From positions 1 through 37,717 of the forward strand of contig JACAEL010000005.1 of NCBI GenBank assembly GCA_013388835.1: 37,717 bases of DNA. The letters run 5' to 3'. Numbering within the stretch: the first letter of the stretch is position 1; the number at the start of each line of letters is the position of its first letter. The translations under genes were made by a program, and so were the position numbers. Of the stretch, positions 1 to 7,515 are shown in pieces. This DNA comes from Candidatus Thorarchaeota archaeon (GTDB taxonomy: Archaea; Asgardarchaeota; Thorarchaeia; Thorarchaeales; Thorarchaeaceae). Under the pieces are notes generated by a model, which was not told the origin of the DNA, ran no database searches, and worked only from the letters and a program-made list of their open reading frames with translations.

Positions 1-714
1 ACTCTGATGTTGCCAAAGAACTCGGCATCCGTGGGCTCACCCCCGTCGATTGGCATAGGAAGCACGCTCAGGGACGTGCGGTGCGTACTCTCGTCGCCAT
101 CGTTTCTGCTTGCAACGTTCGCCACGTTCACGCTGTTTTTTATCCGGACTGGTGTGCGCACCACTCTGGTTCCGCTTTTCGCAGGTAATAACCTCGGGCT
201 TGACACCAGTGCCATCGGCCTGATACTAACGCTTGCCGCCATATCGACTGCCATCACAATGGTGCCGATGGGACGGCTCTCTGACAGAATTGGCCGTAGG
301 AACCCACTGGCTGTCTGCCTGCTACTGACAGCCTTCGCCACACTGCTCATCCCCTTCTCAGTAGACTACCTCACGATATCAGTCAACCTCATTGTCTACG
401 GAGCATTCGTGGGTTTCTCTGGACCTATGGCCGCCTACGTGACTGACCTATCTCCGCCGGACAAGATTGAGGTGTCAATGGGGCTTTATCGGATGATTAG
501 TGACATTGGATTCGTGGTAGGTCCTCTCCTGCTTGGCTATGTCTCCGACATCACTGCAACACCCGTTCCGGGTGAGACGCATATAGGTGCAATCGGAGTT
601 CTGCCATTTGTAGTGGCCGCCGCATTGCTGTTCGTTTCGGGACTCTCTCTCCTGCGTGCTGCGGACCCGGTTCGCCAACGAAGGGACGCACCACAGTCCG
701 AGCCGCACCCCTAG
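1..714 (+). CDS. MFS transporter, C-terminal half (5' end outside window)
   Basis: The frame is open to the window edge, so the gene is 5'-truncated by the window and the ATG at 7 is probably internal. The 237 visible codons make about six hydrophobic helices. The loop after the second of these holds the MFS signature GRLSDRIGRR, which sits between helices 2-3 and, as its repeat, between helices 8-9. Following 'PSFLLATFATFTLFFIRTG' (a helix 7-like start), this fits the C-terminal six-helix half of a drug:H+ antiporter-type major facilitator in the cell membrane. The substrate cannot be told. It ends in TAG with a hydrophilic tail of about 20 residues. Confidence 0.85.
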   Translation, partial: TLMLPKNSASVGSPPSIGIGSTLRDVRCVLSSPSFLLATFATFTLFFIRTGVRTTLVPLFAGNNLGLDTSAIGLILTLAAISTAITMVPMGRLSDRIGRRNPLAVCLLLTAFATLLIPFSVDYLTISVNLIVYGAFVGFSGPMAAYVTDLSPPDKIEVSMGLYRMISDIGFVVGPLLLGYVSDITATPVPGETHIGAIGVLPFVVAAALLFVSGLSLLRAADPVRQRRDAPQSEPHP

Positions 715-946
715 TCCGGAAGGCTGCTTCACAGTCAGCACTCCGAGGTGCACGAGCCGCTGCAGAACGTACCAGTCAAACCTCTTCGACTGTCACTGAA
801 TGGGAAGTTCTATACATCTCTCCCGACAGATGGTCTGATTGTCAGACAAGCCGCCAGTATGATGGCAAGGTGCTCGCCACGAGGCTTCACAAGGATCGGC
901 CGTGTCCGTCACCACAAGTAGTCTCGCGTTTTGAACGACGATGATG
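715..946. other. Intergenic region between MFS gene and zinc-finger gene
   Basis: This is the convergent gap between two genes that end towards each other. The short frames here have no recognisable domain, and I see no repeat or RNA gene. Confidence 0.5.
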
Positions 947-1150
947 CTAACCGAACATCTCTTTGATACACTTGCTACACAGTATCTCGGATGTGCCATC
1001 GCTCTTCAGGACTACCTTCTGGCACTTGGCACACACAGGGCCAAAGCATCGATGACAGAGCACCATCTCTGATACGCGCCGAATCCTTCCGCAGCTGGCG
1101 CACAGGTTCCTTGTCCCTCTGCCCCTGTAGTCAAAGAGAGTTCGGACCAT
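947..1150 (-). CDS. Small zinc-finger protein
   Basis: A 67-residue protein, unrecognised at family level. It has three Cys pairs in order: CASC at about 17-20, CHRC and CAKC around 32-43, and CSKC near 58-61. These are probably two zinc-binding knuckles, as in treble-clef or B-box/RING-like folds. The chosen ATG at 1150 has AAAGGAGG upstream (11-base spacer). The frame stays open to an ATG at 1366, and the extra residues look partly protein-like, so the real start may be further upstream. A start at 1366 would overlap the opposite-strand FtsX relic by 120 bases. It ends in TAG. It could be a small regulator or an adaptor; no function is claimed. Confidence 0.6.
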   Translation of the reverse strand: MVRTLFDYRGRGTRNLCASCGRIRRVSEMVLCHRCFGPVCAKCQKVVLKSDGTSEILCSKCIKEMFG

Positions 1151-1246
1151 TGCGGCCGCGTCCTCCTTTGTAAGGCGGCCCGCTATCACCTCTTCGGAAC
1201 CGCAAACACGACGACGAGCGGCGACATCCCTGCTGACATATACGGT

Positions 1247-2392
1247 ATGGACACCACATCGCCTCAGAGCCTCTTCATGGACATCTTTGCAGGGATAATC
1301 CTCGTACTGGCGTCCTTTGTCGTCCACTCGACAGTGAAACGGCTCGTCGAGTCTCATGCCAGGCATATTGGCGTCACGCGTGCATTGGGATACACCACCT
1401 CAGAGATACAGAGGTCATACCTGATCCCGCTCTGTATGATGGGCTTCGTCCTCACTCTCCTCGGGACACTGGCCCGGATTGCCCTTGGTCCTCTGACCTC
1501 GCAGCTATTCCTCGACTCATACGGACTCTCCTCCGTGCCCACACAGGTGTCCATACCCACTGTTGTCTTGGCACTCATCACGGGACCAATGTCCGTCTTC
1601 ATCGCAGCATATGTGCCAATACGCAGGATCTCTGGATACGAACCGGCGAGGGCCATAAGGGGTCTGGTGATGCAGCCGGTCACTGTAAGATCGATCCTCA
1701 TAGAGAGAGGCCTCCGACTTATCGGTGTGAGGGGGTACATCGTGAAGTACGTGGCGAGGGGCCTGTCACTGAACCGAACAAGGACTGCCCTGATGGTCCT
1801 CGGGATAGCTCTCGGGGCCGGTCTCGCAGGAGCAATGGACCTCACTGCGTCCAATATGGGGTCAAGCATCGACTGGTACATGGATGCAAATGAACACTGG
1901 GACCTGCTCGTGGACTTCGAGAGACCGCTCTCTCTGAACGAGGCACAGTCAGTTCTGTCGCTCGTTCAGGACATAGATCACTACGAACCGTTCCTGAAGA
2001 CCGGTGCGCGGATAGAGGCCCCCTCAGGTATGCGTTTCACAAGTCTGGTCTGCATCGACATGGAGGGCGCGCTCCACACGCTCGATGTGGTCGATGGTAG
2101 TCTGCCTGATAATGGAACCGAGATTGCAATCGCATCCCAGACTTCCATGTATCTTCACATCGGTCTGCATGACTTGGTCAACCTCACACTTGGCAGCACG
2201 ACTGAGAGGCTCGTGGTCTCAGCGCGACTCTCTTGTAGATATACTTCCAAAGAAGTGGGACCGCAGCCGACGGCTCAGCCACTGCTCCATTTCACAGTCA
2301 GAGCCGGTGTAGGCGCTCCGTCGCTGTCGGACGACACGAACGCTTGTGACTCTGCAATACGTCTGACAATGGAGCCAGACGGACTTGGCTGA
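1247..2392 (+). pseudogene. Truncated FtsX/MacB-type ABC permease
   Basis: The frame opens directly on the first helix of an FtsX domain, followed by the family's cytoplasmic signature (HIGVTRALGYTTSEI, residues about 41-55). Two more helices follow, then a fourth at about residues 180-200 that begins the second FtsX half ('SLNRTRTALMVLGIALGAG'). About 130 residues of extracytoplasmic domain come next, and the frame then stops. Duplicated archaeal FtsX permeases are about twice this length, with a large extracellular domain before the first core helix and three more helices at the end. Both ends are missing, and the last ~50 residues are low in family character. I read it as a gene remnant of a lipoprotein-release or antimicrobial-peptide type exporter. 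No ATPase gene is nearby. Confidence 0.6.
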
Positions 2393-2432
2393 GGGACTCG
2401 TCGAGTCTCGGTCCTCGCAGGATGGCGTCGTC

Positions 2433-3263
2433 CTAGTCTGGCACGAACACTCCACTCATCGGTGTCACTTCCAGTCCCTCTGCTCTCAAGCGCTTCACGA
2501 ATGGGGAGATGCCCACCGAGTCTGACGACATGTGTCCTGTGGCGATGAGATTGCCTGAGCCCGAGTATGACTGGAGCTCCTTCAGGTCGCTCTCTCCGAT
2601 GTGCATGTATATCACTGTTGAGACCCCTGCGTCAAAATAGGCCTTTGCAACTCCGGCACCTCCGTTTGTTCCTCCCGCCATTGCCACGACCCATCGCCCC
2701 AAGAGATTGTCAGCTGAGCCCAATGCAACGATCGGTGCAGTGAGTCCCATCTTCAGCTCGGGGAGCTCTTTCATCGCAGCCACAGCATCTTTGACTCTCG
2801 GTTCTTTCACAGACGAGACTGCCTTCTCAATGGCCTCGATGAAGCGCTTCCTGCATATGATGTCAAGAGGGAGATGCACATTCATAAGGGGCATGTTGAG
2901 CAGCTTGGCCGCTGAGACCACCCGGTCATAGTTGCTCACATGTGCATTGAGTCGCACGCTCTCCAGACGGGGGCGAATTGCCTTCTCAGCTATGTGCGGT
3001 GGAACACCCGCTTCAATCATCTGCTGAATCTGCCGCTCGACGACCTTGTCGAACTGAGTCCTTGTGGTGCCTCCCGGTGGATGATGCGCTATCACCAAGT
3101 CGTAGTCGAGTTGTCTGGCAAGCAACAGCTCTGCGGTCTCTATATCTATCCCGAACAGAACCTTCTTCACGTCCCTTCCCGGCACATGAATCCCGGAGTC
3201 CGCCGGAACATGGTCAAGACCAGCCATATCAAGTGCAATCTGCATTATTCGTTCAGTGTCCAT
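2433..3263 (-). CDS. Nif3-like / DUF34 dinuclear-metal protein
   Basis: A 276-residue cytosolic protein of the NIF3/DUF34 family. The segment 'DYDLVIAHHPPGG' is the family's metal-binding HH motif, and 'GNLIATGHMSSDSVGISPF' near the C-terminus supplies the second metal-ligand region. The family binds two metal ions; its cellular role is unsettled, with proposals including GTP-cyclohydrolase-like and metal-chaperone functions. The ATG at 3263 is chosen over one 42 bases upstream because AAAGGAGG sits 8 bases before it. A TATA-like CACTTATGG at about 3301-3309 would start transcription just ahead of that Shine-Dalgarno. The gene stands alone and ends in TAG. Confidence 0.8.
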   Translation of the reverse strand: MDTERIMQIALDMAGLDHVPADSGIHVPGRDVKKVLFGIDIETAELLLARQLDYDLVIAHHPPGGTTRTQFDKVVERQIQQMIEAGVPPHIAEKAIRPRLESVRLNAHVSNYDRVVSAAKLLNMPLMNVHLPLDIICRKRFIEAIEKAVSSVKEPRVKDAVAAMKELPELKMGLTAPIVALGSADNLLGRWVVAMAGGTNGGAGVAKAYFDAGVSTVIYMHIGESDLKELQSYSGSGNLIATGHMSSDSVGISPFVKRLRAEGLEVTPMSGVFVPD

Positions 3264-3496
3264 AGGAACTGCCTCCTTTGATGACCACCGCGTACCGTAG
3301 GCCATAAGTGTACTTGTAAGACTCTGGAACCAGGTGTCCGCTCATGTGGAGAAATGCTCTCCTTCTCGGAGTGGTCTCTTGAGCGAGGATTCTGACTGCG
3401 AGCTAACCGAGTACGGAGTCCTCGACCCGTGCAGACGACTCGGCTGGCCACATAGAGCAGCTTATTAGCACCTCAAGAGTGAATAATGGTGACCCC

Positions 3497-3532
3497 ATGA
3501 GTAAGGGAAGCAGAGGACTGATTCCGAATTGA
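3497..3532 (+). other. Possible 11-codon upstream ORF
   Basis: An ATG at 3497 is preceded by GGTGA with a 4-base spacer, and it lies a few bases after the transcription start expected from the TATA-like CTTATTAG at 3461. It runs 11 codons, and its TGA overlaps the TTG start of the next gene in the four-base TTGA arrangement used for termination-reinitiation. It may be a leader peptide that couples translation, or chance. Confidence 0.35.
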
Positions 3533-3936
3533 GTGAGAAGATCTATGTCATTAGCTGCAGTGAAGACCTGAAGAGCATGGGAATGGACCGAATGAGGACG
3601 GGCATGGAAGGGATGGGTGAGATTGTGTTGTCCCTTGATTGGAGTAAGGTCCGGTTCGTCCCAATAGTGGCTGCTGAGAGAGCTCATTTCAAGGAGGGAG
3701 AGACCAAGATCCTATCAATCCGTAGCATAACCGTCCCCCCTTACGCAATGGTCATCCAATCGTTCTATGGTGTGAATGGCATGGGGCATGCGACCTGCAT
3801 TGGCTCAATGAAGTTTGCCCGTCCGGACAGCGAGAGAGTTGCTGACAAGGCAATGTTCCGCAGCCGACTCGATGCGTCAGTCCTTCCCGGAGACCTACTT
3901 GGACAGGTGTTCATTGTACCGGGAAAGAAGGCGTAG
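3529..3936 (+). CDS. Small conserved archaeal protein (possibly DUF22-like)
   Basis: A 135-residue soluble protein with no signal peptide and no membrane segment. After a ~30-residue N-terminal tail it looks like an all-beta domain. The C-terminal part 'MFRSRLDASVLPGDLLGQVFIV' resembles, from memory, the ending of the archaeal DUF22 family ('...dG.v..GDLLG.l.v'). That assignment is tentative and no function follows from it. No ATG fits near the expected 5' end: a TAA lies in frame at 3502, so the TTG at 3529 is the best start, overlapping the stop of a short upstream ORF. It ends in TAG and is convergent with the DsrH gene. Confidence 0.6.
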   Translation: MSEKIYVISCSEDLKSMGMDRMRTGMEGMGEIVLSLDWSKVRFVPIVAAERAHFKEGETKILSIRSITVPPYAMVIQSFYGVNGMGHATCIGSMKFARPDSERVADKAMFRSRLDASVLPGDLLGQVFIVPGKKA

Positions 3937-3942
3937 CTGTCG

Positions 3943-4245
3943 TTACAACGATAGTGTCTTGTCGTACTCCTCCATGAGGAGACGCACAATTGTAGGATAG
4001 TCCACCTGTGTCACGTCCATGGCCAGTCTGTTTGATAGTCCTCTCTCTTCCAGATGGGTCCTGGAAGCATAGACCGGGACTCTCAAAGAGGCAATGAGTT
4101 TCGAGTGGGGGCATCCCTTGTCTGCCATATAGACGCCGTCTTGAATCAATAGCACACCGACTTCGTTATCTCCTCTGCGGAGAGCGTCCACGGTCTCAGA
4201 CAGATTCATGCAGTCAGTGGACACCACTATTAGGTACTTGCTCAT
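3943..4245 (-). CDS. DsrH/TusB-like sulfur-relay subunit
   Basis: A 100-residue protein of the DsrH/TusB family, last gene of a DsrE-DsrF-DsrH-like operon. The N-terminal strand 'KYLIVVS', the glycine-aspartate turn and 'VGVLLIQDGVYMADKG' match the Rossmann-like DsrE fold, and the end 'VDYPTIVRLLMEEYDKTLSL' matches the family's C-terminal helix. In bacteria TusB sits beside the sulfur-carrying TusD in a heterohexamer handling persulfide for tRNA 2-thiouridine (or sulfide oxidation for DsrEFH). The archaeal pathway is unknown. The ATG is 11 bases after the preceding stop, with AGGAGG (revcomp of 4252-4257) in between. It ends in TAA, unusual for this window. Confidence 0.75.
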   Translation of the reverse strand: MSKYLIVVSTDCMNLSETVDALRRGDNEVGVLLIQDGVYMADKGCPHSKLIASLRVPVYASRTHLEERGLSNRLAMDVTQVDYPTIVRLLMEEYDKTLSL

Positions 4246-4256
4246 GCTCGTTCCTC

Positions 4257-4607
4257 CTAGAATGTGATTATCAGTTCGCTGTCATTGAACAGCCGGGAAA
4301 GTCCCTCCTCATCGAGCACCTCGACGCCATCAGACAGCTCATCGGTGCTGATTCCACGTTCTCTCAGAGACCTCGCACTGACGCATGTACGCCCCTCGAA
4401 GCACTCATAGGTTGACTAGAACATGCGAATCGGGGCGGTATCGATGTTCTTGAGGAGTGCGTATACGCCATCTCCCATGAACAGCATCACTGGCCGATGG
4501 TCCATCCCGAACATGCCAACTGCAGCACGCCAGCCCTCGAAGTTGATGATCTTTCCGAAAGGTCGGCTCTTGATAAGAACCATGACGTTTCTCTCTCTGA
4601 AGTCCAT
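4257..4607 (-). pseudogene. DsrF/TusC-like sulfur-relay subunit with in-frame amber
   Basis: The middle gene of the DsrEFH-like operon. From an ATG at 4607 with AGGAGG 7 bases upstream, 63 codons give the DsrF N-terminal half ('VMVLIKSRPFG', 'PVMLFMGDGVYALLK'). A TAG at 4418-4416 interrupts the frame. The same frame then continues for 52 codons with a clear DsrF/TusC C-terminal half ('CVSARSLRERGISTDEL', 'SELIITF') and ends in TAG at 4259-4257. Together the two halves have the usual DsrF length (~116 residues). No frame change is needed, so one substitution (e.g. TTG, TGG or AAG to TAG) explains it. Readthrough, pyrrolysine, recent inactivation or a sequencing error are all possible. TAG is the commonest stop here, so pyrrolysine is less likely. 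Confidence 0.75.
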
Positions 4608-4618
4608 AGTGATACCTC

Positions 4619-4984
4619 CTAGTGGCCGAGTGTGATGAACCGGTCGCACTGACCTACGATCTCAGCGAACTCGGTGAGTCCCGACACCTCAACACCTTCG
4701 ATGAAGTCACTTCCCTTCTGGTCAAACCCTCTCGCTGATGTGCACAGACCACAGGCCTGAAACTCGACACCCGCATCGGCAAGCTCCTTGAAGCGCTTGT
4801 TCATGGGGACGTCAGGGTCGGGGTCTTGGTTCAGTTTGGCATTGTTCACCCCGTCCACAAACAGAAAGACCTTGACATCGTATCCCTCTTCCAATGCGGC
4901 TCCTGCAAGCTGATAGAGCGTGTGGGAGTTCTGGTATGTGTATGGGCCCGTCATCAGGAGTATGCCGAGCACTTTCTTCTGCAA
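4619..4984 (-). CDS. DsrE/TusD-like sulfur-carrier subunit
   Basis: The first gene of the DsrEFH-like operon, about 121 residues. The fold markers are 'VLGILLMTGPYTYQNSHT' (strand plus sulfate-binding-like turn), 'DVKVFLFVDGVNN', and the active-site loop 'QACGLCTSARG'. That loop holds the persulfide-carrying Cys expected in DsrE/TusD ('C..C..RG'). It would receive sulfane sulfur and pass it on within the cytosol. A TTG at 4984 is preferred because GAGGTGA lies 5 bases before it; a GTG at 4993 is the alternative. A T-rich promoter (revcomp of 5026-5037) precedes it. It ends in TAG, and the next gene starts 11 bases later. Confidence 0.78.
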   Translation of the reverse strand: MQKKVLGILLMTGPYTYQNSHTLYQLAGAALEEGYDVKVFLFVDGVNNAKLNQDPDPDVPMNKRFKELADAGVEFQACGLCTSARGFDQKGSDFIEGVEVSGLTEFAEIVGQCDRFITLGH

Positions 4985-5026
4985 GAATCTCACCTCAGAT
5001 AAGATGACCGAGCGAGTCTATACCGC

Positions 5027-5037
5027 ATTAAAAAACG
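5027..5037 (-). promoter_or_regulatory. TATA-like box for the DsrEFH-like operon
   Basis: Read on the minus strand this is CGTTTTTTAATG. About 26 bases downstream falls near 5005, leaving a short leader that includes the GAGGTGA Shine-Dalgarno. Confidence 0.45.
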
Positions 5038-5277
5038 TTGGTCTGTGTACGTTGATGCTCCTCCAAGTGAATCACTCCGGTCTCTCAACGAGAGACTTGG
5101 TCTCATACGGAAACTGCCAGACGGTCCACGTATTCGCCAGTATGAATTGATGTGATTGAAACCCCGTGCAGCGAGCACGGTCACTCCGAAGATGCCTCAG
5201 TTCAGGCAAGATTGATAAGAACGGTGCATGGAGGGAGCGAACGGGCGCGGAATTGAATTGACCGCGGAGTGGATCGT

Positions 5278-6348
5278 ATGGATTTCATCACAATCCCATG
5301 TACTACTCGAAACGGGGCGAAGCGAGAGTTTGAGTGGGATGCAGATGAGAGTTCCCTTTTGCTCGACAAGTGCGAGATTGTCGAGGTTGACCTGCGTCCT
5401 CTCGCCAATGCGAAGAGTCTAAAGACGCTCAGCATCAGTGCAAACCGGATTGTGCAGATTGACCTGACCCCTCTGGCAGGCTGTGAGGCACTTGAGAGCC
5501 TCAACCTATTCAAGAATCCTCTGACCGCTATAGACCTGACCCCTCTCTCATCCTGTGTTCGACTGCAAGAGCTGAATGTAGGGGCCGGCGCGCTCACAGT
5601 GATTGACCTGACCCCGTTGTCCAGGTGCACGGACCTCAGAAGGCTTCGACTCTTCGGCAATAAGCTCGTCCAAGTTGAGTTGCATCCGTTGGCTGCCTGT
5701 TCGGCGCTTGAGACACTGGAACTCGAGAACAATAGCCTTCACACAATCGACCTGTCGCCATTGAAGAGGTGTGCCCGCTTGGTTCAGCTCAACCTCATGT
5801 ACAACGCTCTTGAGAGAATAGACCTATCGCCGCTCTCCGCGTGTCGGGAGCTGAAGTACCTGTACCTCCAGAGCAATTCACTCAAGTCAATCGACCTGAG
5901 CCCACTGTCTGAATGCTCCAGCCTGACAATCCTGAGGCTTGGAGGAAACGAACTGGCGGCTGTGGACCTTGACCCTCTATCGAAGTGTCGGGGCCTGAGA
6001 AGGCTTGAGCTCGCCATGAATGGCATCGACTCACTTGACCTGACGCCTCTGTCCAGCTGCATGGAGCTCCGCGCGCTTGATGTTGCGGGTAACGCGTTAA
6101 AGACACTGGACCTTGCGCCATTGGCGGAGTGCACTTCACTTGAAGAGCTGTATCTCTTCTCAGACCACCCTCACGAGAATGCGTTCACCGAATTGGACCT
6201 GTCGCCCCTGTTCAGGCTCCGCGACCTTGAGGACCTCGGTCTTCCGGAGAAGGTGGACTTGGTCGCTGATGAGGACCTGAAGAGACTCAAGGCCAAGTCG
6301 CCAGCAGTTGAGGAGTTGATTGAAGAGGAAAGAATCCACTGGAAGTGA
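5278..6348 (+). CDS. Leucine-rich-repeat protein, 24-residue repeats
   Basis: A 356-residue soluble protein made almost wholly of leucine-rich repeats. Ten consecutive units of exactly 24 residues follow the pattern (I/V/L)DL(T/S)PLxxCxxLxxLxLxxNxL. An eleventh is stretched to 29 residues, a degenerate unit ends the solenoid, and a charged helical cap follows. A ~35-residue N-terminal cap 'FITIPCTTRNGAKREFEWDA' precedes the array. Most units keep the Cys at position 9. LRR solenoids bind proteins. With no signal peptide or membrane helix this one should act in the cytosol, perhaps as an adaptor. The ATG at 5278 has GGAG 8 bases upstream, so the GTG at 5269 is less likely. A TATA-like TTGATAAGA lies at 5212-5220. 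It is monocistronic. Confidence 0.88.
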   Translation: MDFITIPCTTRNGAKREFEWDADESSLLLDKCEIVEVDLRPLANAKSLKTLSISANRIVQIDLTPLAGCEALESLNLFKNPLTAIDLTPLSSCVRLQELNVGAGALTVIDLTPLSRCTDLRRLRLFGNKLVQVELHPLAACSALETLELENNSLHTIDLSPLKRCARLVQLNLMYNALERIDLSPLSACRELKYLYLQSNSLKSIDLSPLSECSSLTILRLGGNELAAVDLDPLSKCRGLRRLELAMNGIDSLDLTPLSSCMELRALDVAGNALKTLDLAPLAECTSLEELYLFSDHPHENAFTELDLSPLFRLRDLEDLGLPEKVDLVADEDLKRLKAKSPAVEELIEEERIHWK

Positions 6349-6450
6349 GCAGCGTGCGACCTTGCGGTGTAGGAGCGTCATGCCGAGTCGATGCACGAGT
6401 GGTCTGAGGAATGAGGGCAGATCGGTGGTCCTCCGATGCTAGTTCGAAGT

Positions 6451-6460
6451 CCATATATGC
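6451..6460 (+). promoter_or_regulatory. TATA box for the protein disulfide oxidoreductase gene
   Basis: CCATATATGC lies about 37 bases before the TTG start. The expected transcription start near 6482 leaves a leader of about 10 bases that carries GGTGA. Confidence 0.55.
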
Positions 6461-6492
6461 GTGTGCGATTGCTCCTGACACGGTGAAGCTCA

Positions 6493-7140
6493 TTGGTTGT
6501 CGAGTTTGATGAAGAGACCAAAGAGAAGGTCCGGGAGATGTTCGCTGCTCTCGACCATGATGTCACGATGCACGTATTCATACGGGATCACTCGTGCCTC
6601 TACTGCAATGACACACTTGCAATCGCTCAAGAGGTGGCGGACCTGTCACCCAAGATTCATGCAAAGGTTCACAGAGGGGAGCTCAACACAGAGACTGCTG
6701 CAAGACTTGGAGTCAAGCTGACGCCTGCAATCGTACTCCACGGGAAGGAGCAATACAAGGTCCGCTTCTACGGAATCCCTGCTGGGCATGAGTTTGGGGC
6801 ATTAATCGGGTCGATCGTCGACGTTTCAGCGGGCGTCGTGCCGCTGCCACCCGATGTGATTGAGGATATCAAGGCTATCGACCGGCCAGTGCGCATAAAG
6901 GTCTTCACCACGCCGCAGTGTCCATACTGCCCCGGGATGGTTCGACTGGCACATCAATCAGCGATAGTCAACCCGTTGATTGAGGCTGACATGGTGGAAG
7001 CATTGGAGTTCCAGGAACTGGCCGCGAAACATCAGGTGTATGGCGTGCCGAAGACAGTCTTCAATGAGAGTGTTTCCGTCGAGGGCCTGACTCCACCAGA
7101 AATCTTTGTTGAGAAGTTGTACGATGCTGTGGGGAAGTGA
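6493..7140 (+). CDS. Protein disulfide oxidoreductase (two thioredoxin folds)
   Basis: A 215-residue protein with two thioredoxin-fold halves, as in the archaeal PDO/glutaredoxin-like family (usual length ~220-230). The first active site is CLYC (Cys35, Cys38) and the second CPYC (Cys143, Cys146). The cis-proline loops are 'KLTPAI' (about 75-80) and 'YGVPKT'. Known members reduce, oxidise and isomerise cytosolic protein disulfides and are reduced by a thioredoxin-reductase homologue; one is encoded 380 bases away on the other strand. The start is TTG at 6493, backed by GGTGA 6 bases upstream and the TATA box at 6451. No ATG is available near this position. Confidence 0.88.
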   Translation: MVVEFDEETKEKVREMFAALDHDVTMHVFIRDHSCLYCNDTLAIAQEVADLSPKIHAKVHRGELNTETAARLGVKLTPAIVLHGKEQYKVRFYGIPAGHEFGALIGSIVDVSAGVVPLPPDVIEDIKAIDRPVRIKVFTTPQCPYCPGMVRLAHQSAIVNPLIEADMVEALEFQELAAKHQVYGVPKTVFNESVSVEGLTPPEIFVEKLYDAVGK

Positions 7141-7155
7141 CAGTCACAGACGGCC

Positions 7156-7250
7156 ACACAGCGAACGGACGCATGAGACTGTGTCGAGTGCGGTGGTTGT
7201 CGTCATGCGGTCCGCGCGTTTCGCCACTTGAGCAAGGACCGCGGCACTCG
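7156..7250. ncRNA. Candidate structured element (two abutting stems)
   Basis: ACACAG (7156-7161) pairs with CTGTGT (7179-7184). Immediately after it CGAGTGC (7185-7191) pairs with GCACTCG (7244-7250), enclosing GCGGTCC (7207-7213) with GGACCGC (7236-7242). All pairings are perfect Watson-Crick. The stretch lies just after the PDO stop codon in a gene-free region. It could be a small RNA, a 3' UTR structure or a termination signal. Strand and function are unknown, and it matches no RNA family I know. Confidence 0.35.
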
Positions 7251-7515
7251 GAAACAGAGTCTACCTGACTTGCGCGTGAGTCGAGCGGTCGTTAGCTTGT
7301 GACGTCTGGGATCTGTAATCTCGGACGGGAGAACTGTGACTCAGGCCTTCCGAAGGATTAGTCGAACATGAGGAGTCAGCACACTACCACGCCCTGAGAG
7401 CGACCGCGTTCAGGTGTCTACGGCTGCTTGGCCGGGGACTGGTGCCAGCCTTGACACACACCATAGCGTCAGAGTAACGAACCAATGAAGAGACAAGTCC
7501 GCCGAGTACCAGCGG
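7251..7515. other. Intergenic, no gene seen
   Basis: The rest of the convergent gap between the PDO and thioredoxin-reductase genes. No convincing reading frame, tRNA or repeat; only the small CCTT-CCG-AAGG hairpin near 7347. Confidence 0.5.

Noticed and set aside
4416-4418. TAG inside dsrF read as pyrrolysine
   Set aside because: TAG ends more genes in this window than TGA or TAA, no pyl gene is visible, and the family has no known need for pyrrolysine; kept only as one explanation.
5202-6134. Long antisense frames opposite the LRR gene
   Set aside because: They are a by-product of the repeated LRR codon pattern; the translations are Ser/Arg-rich and repeat the solenoid period.
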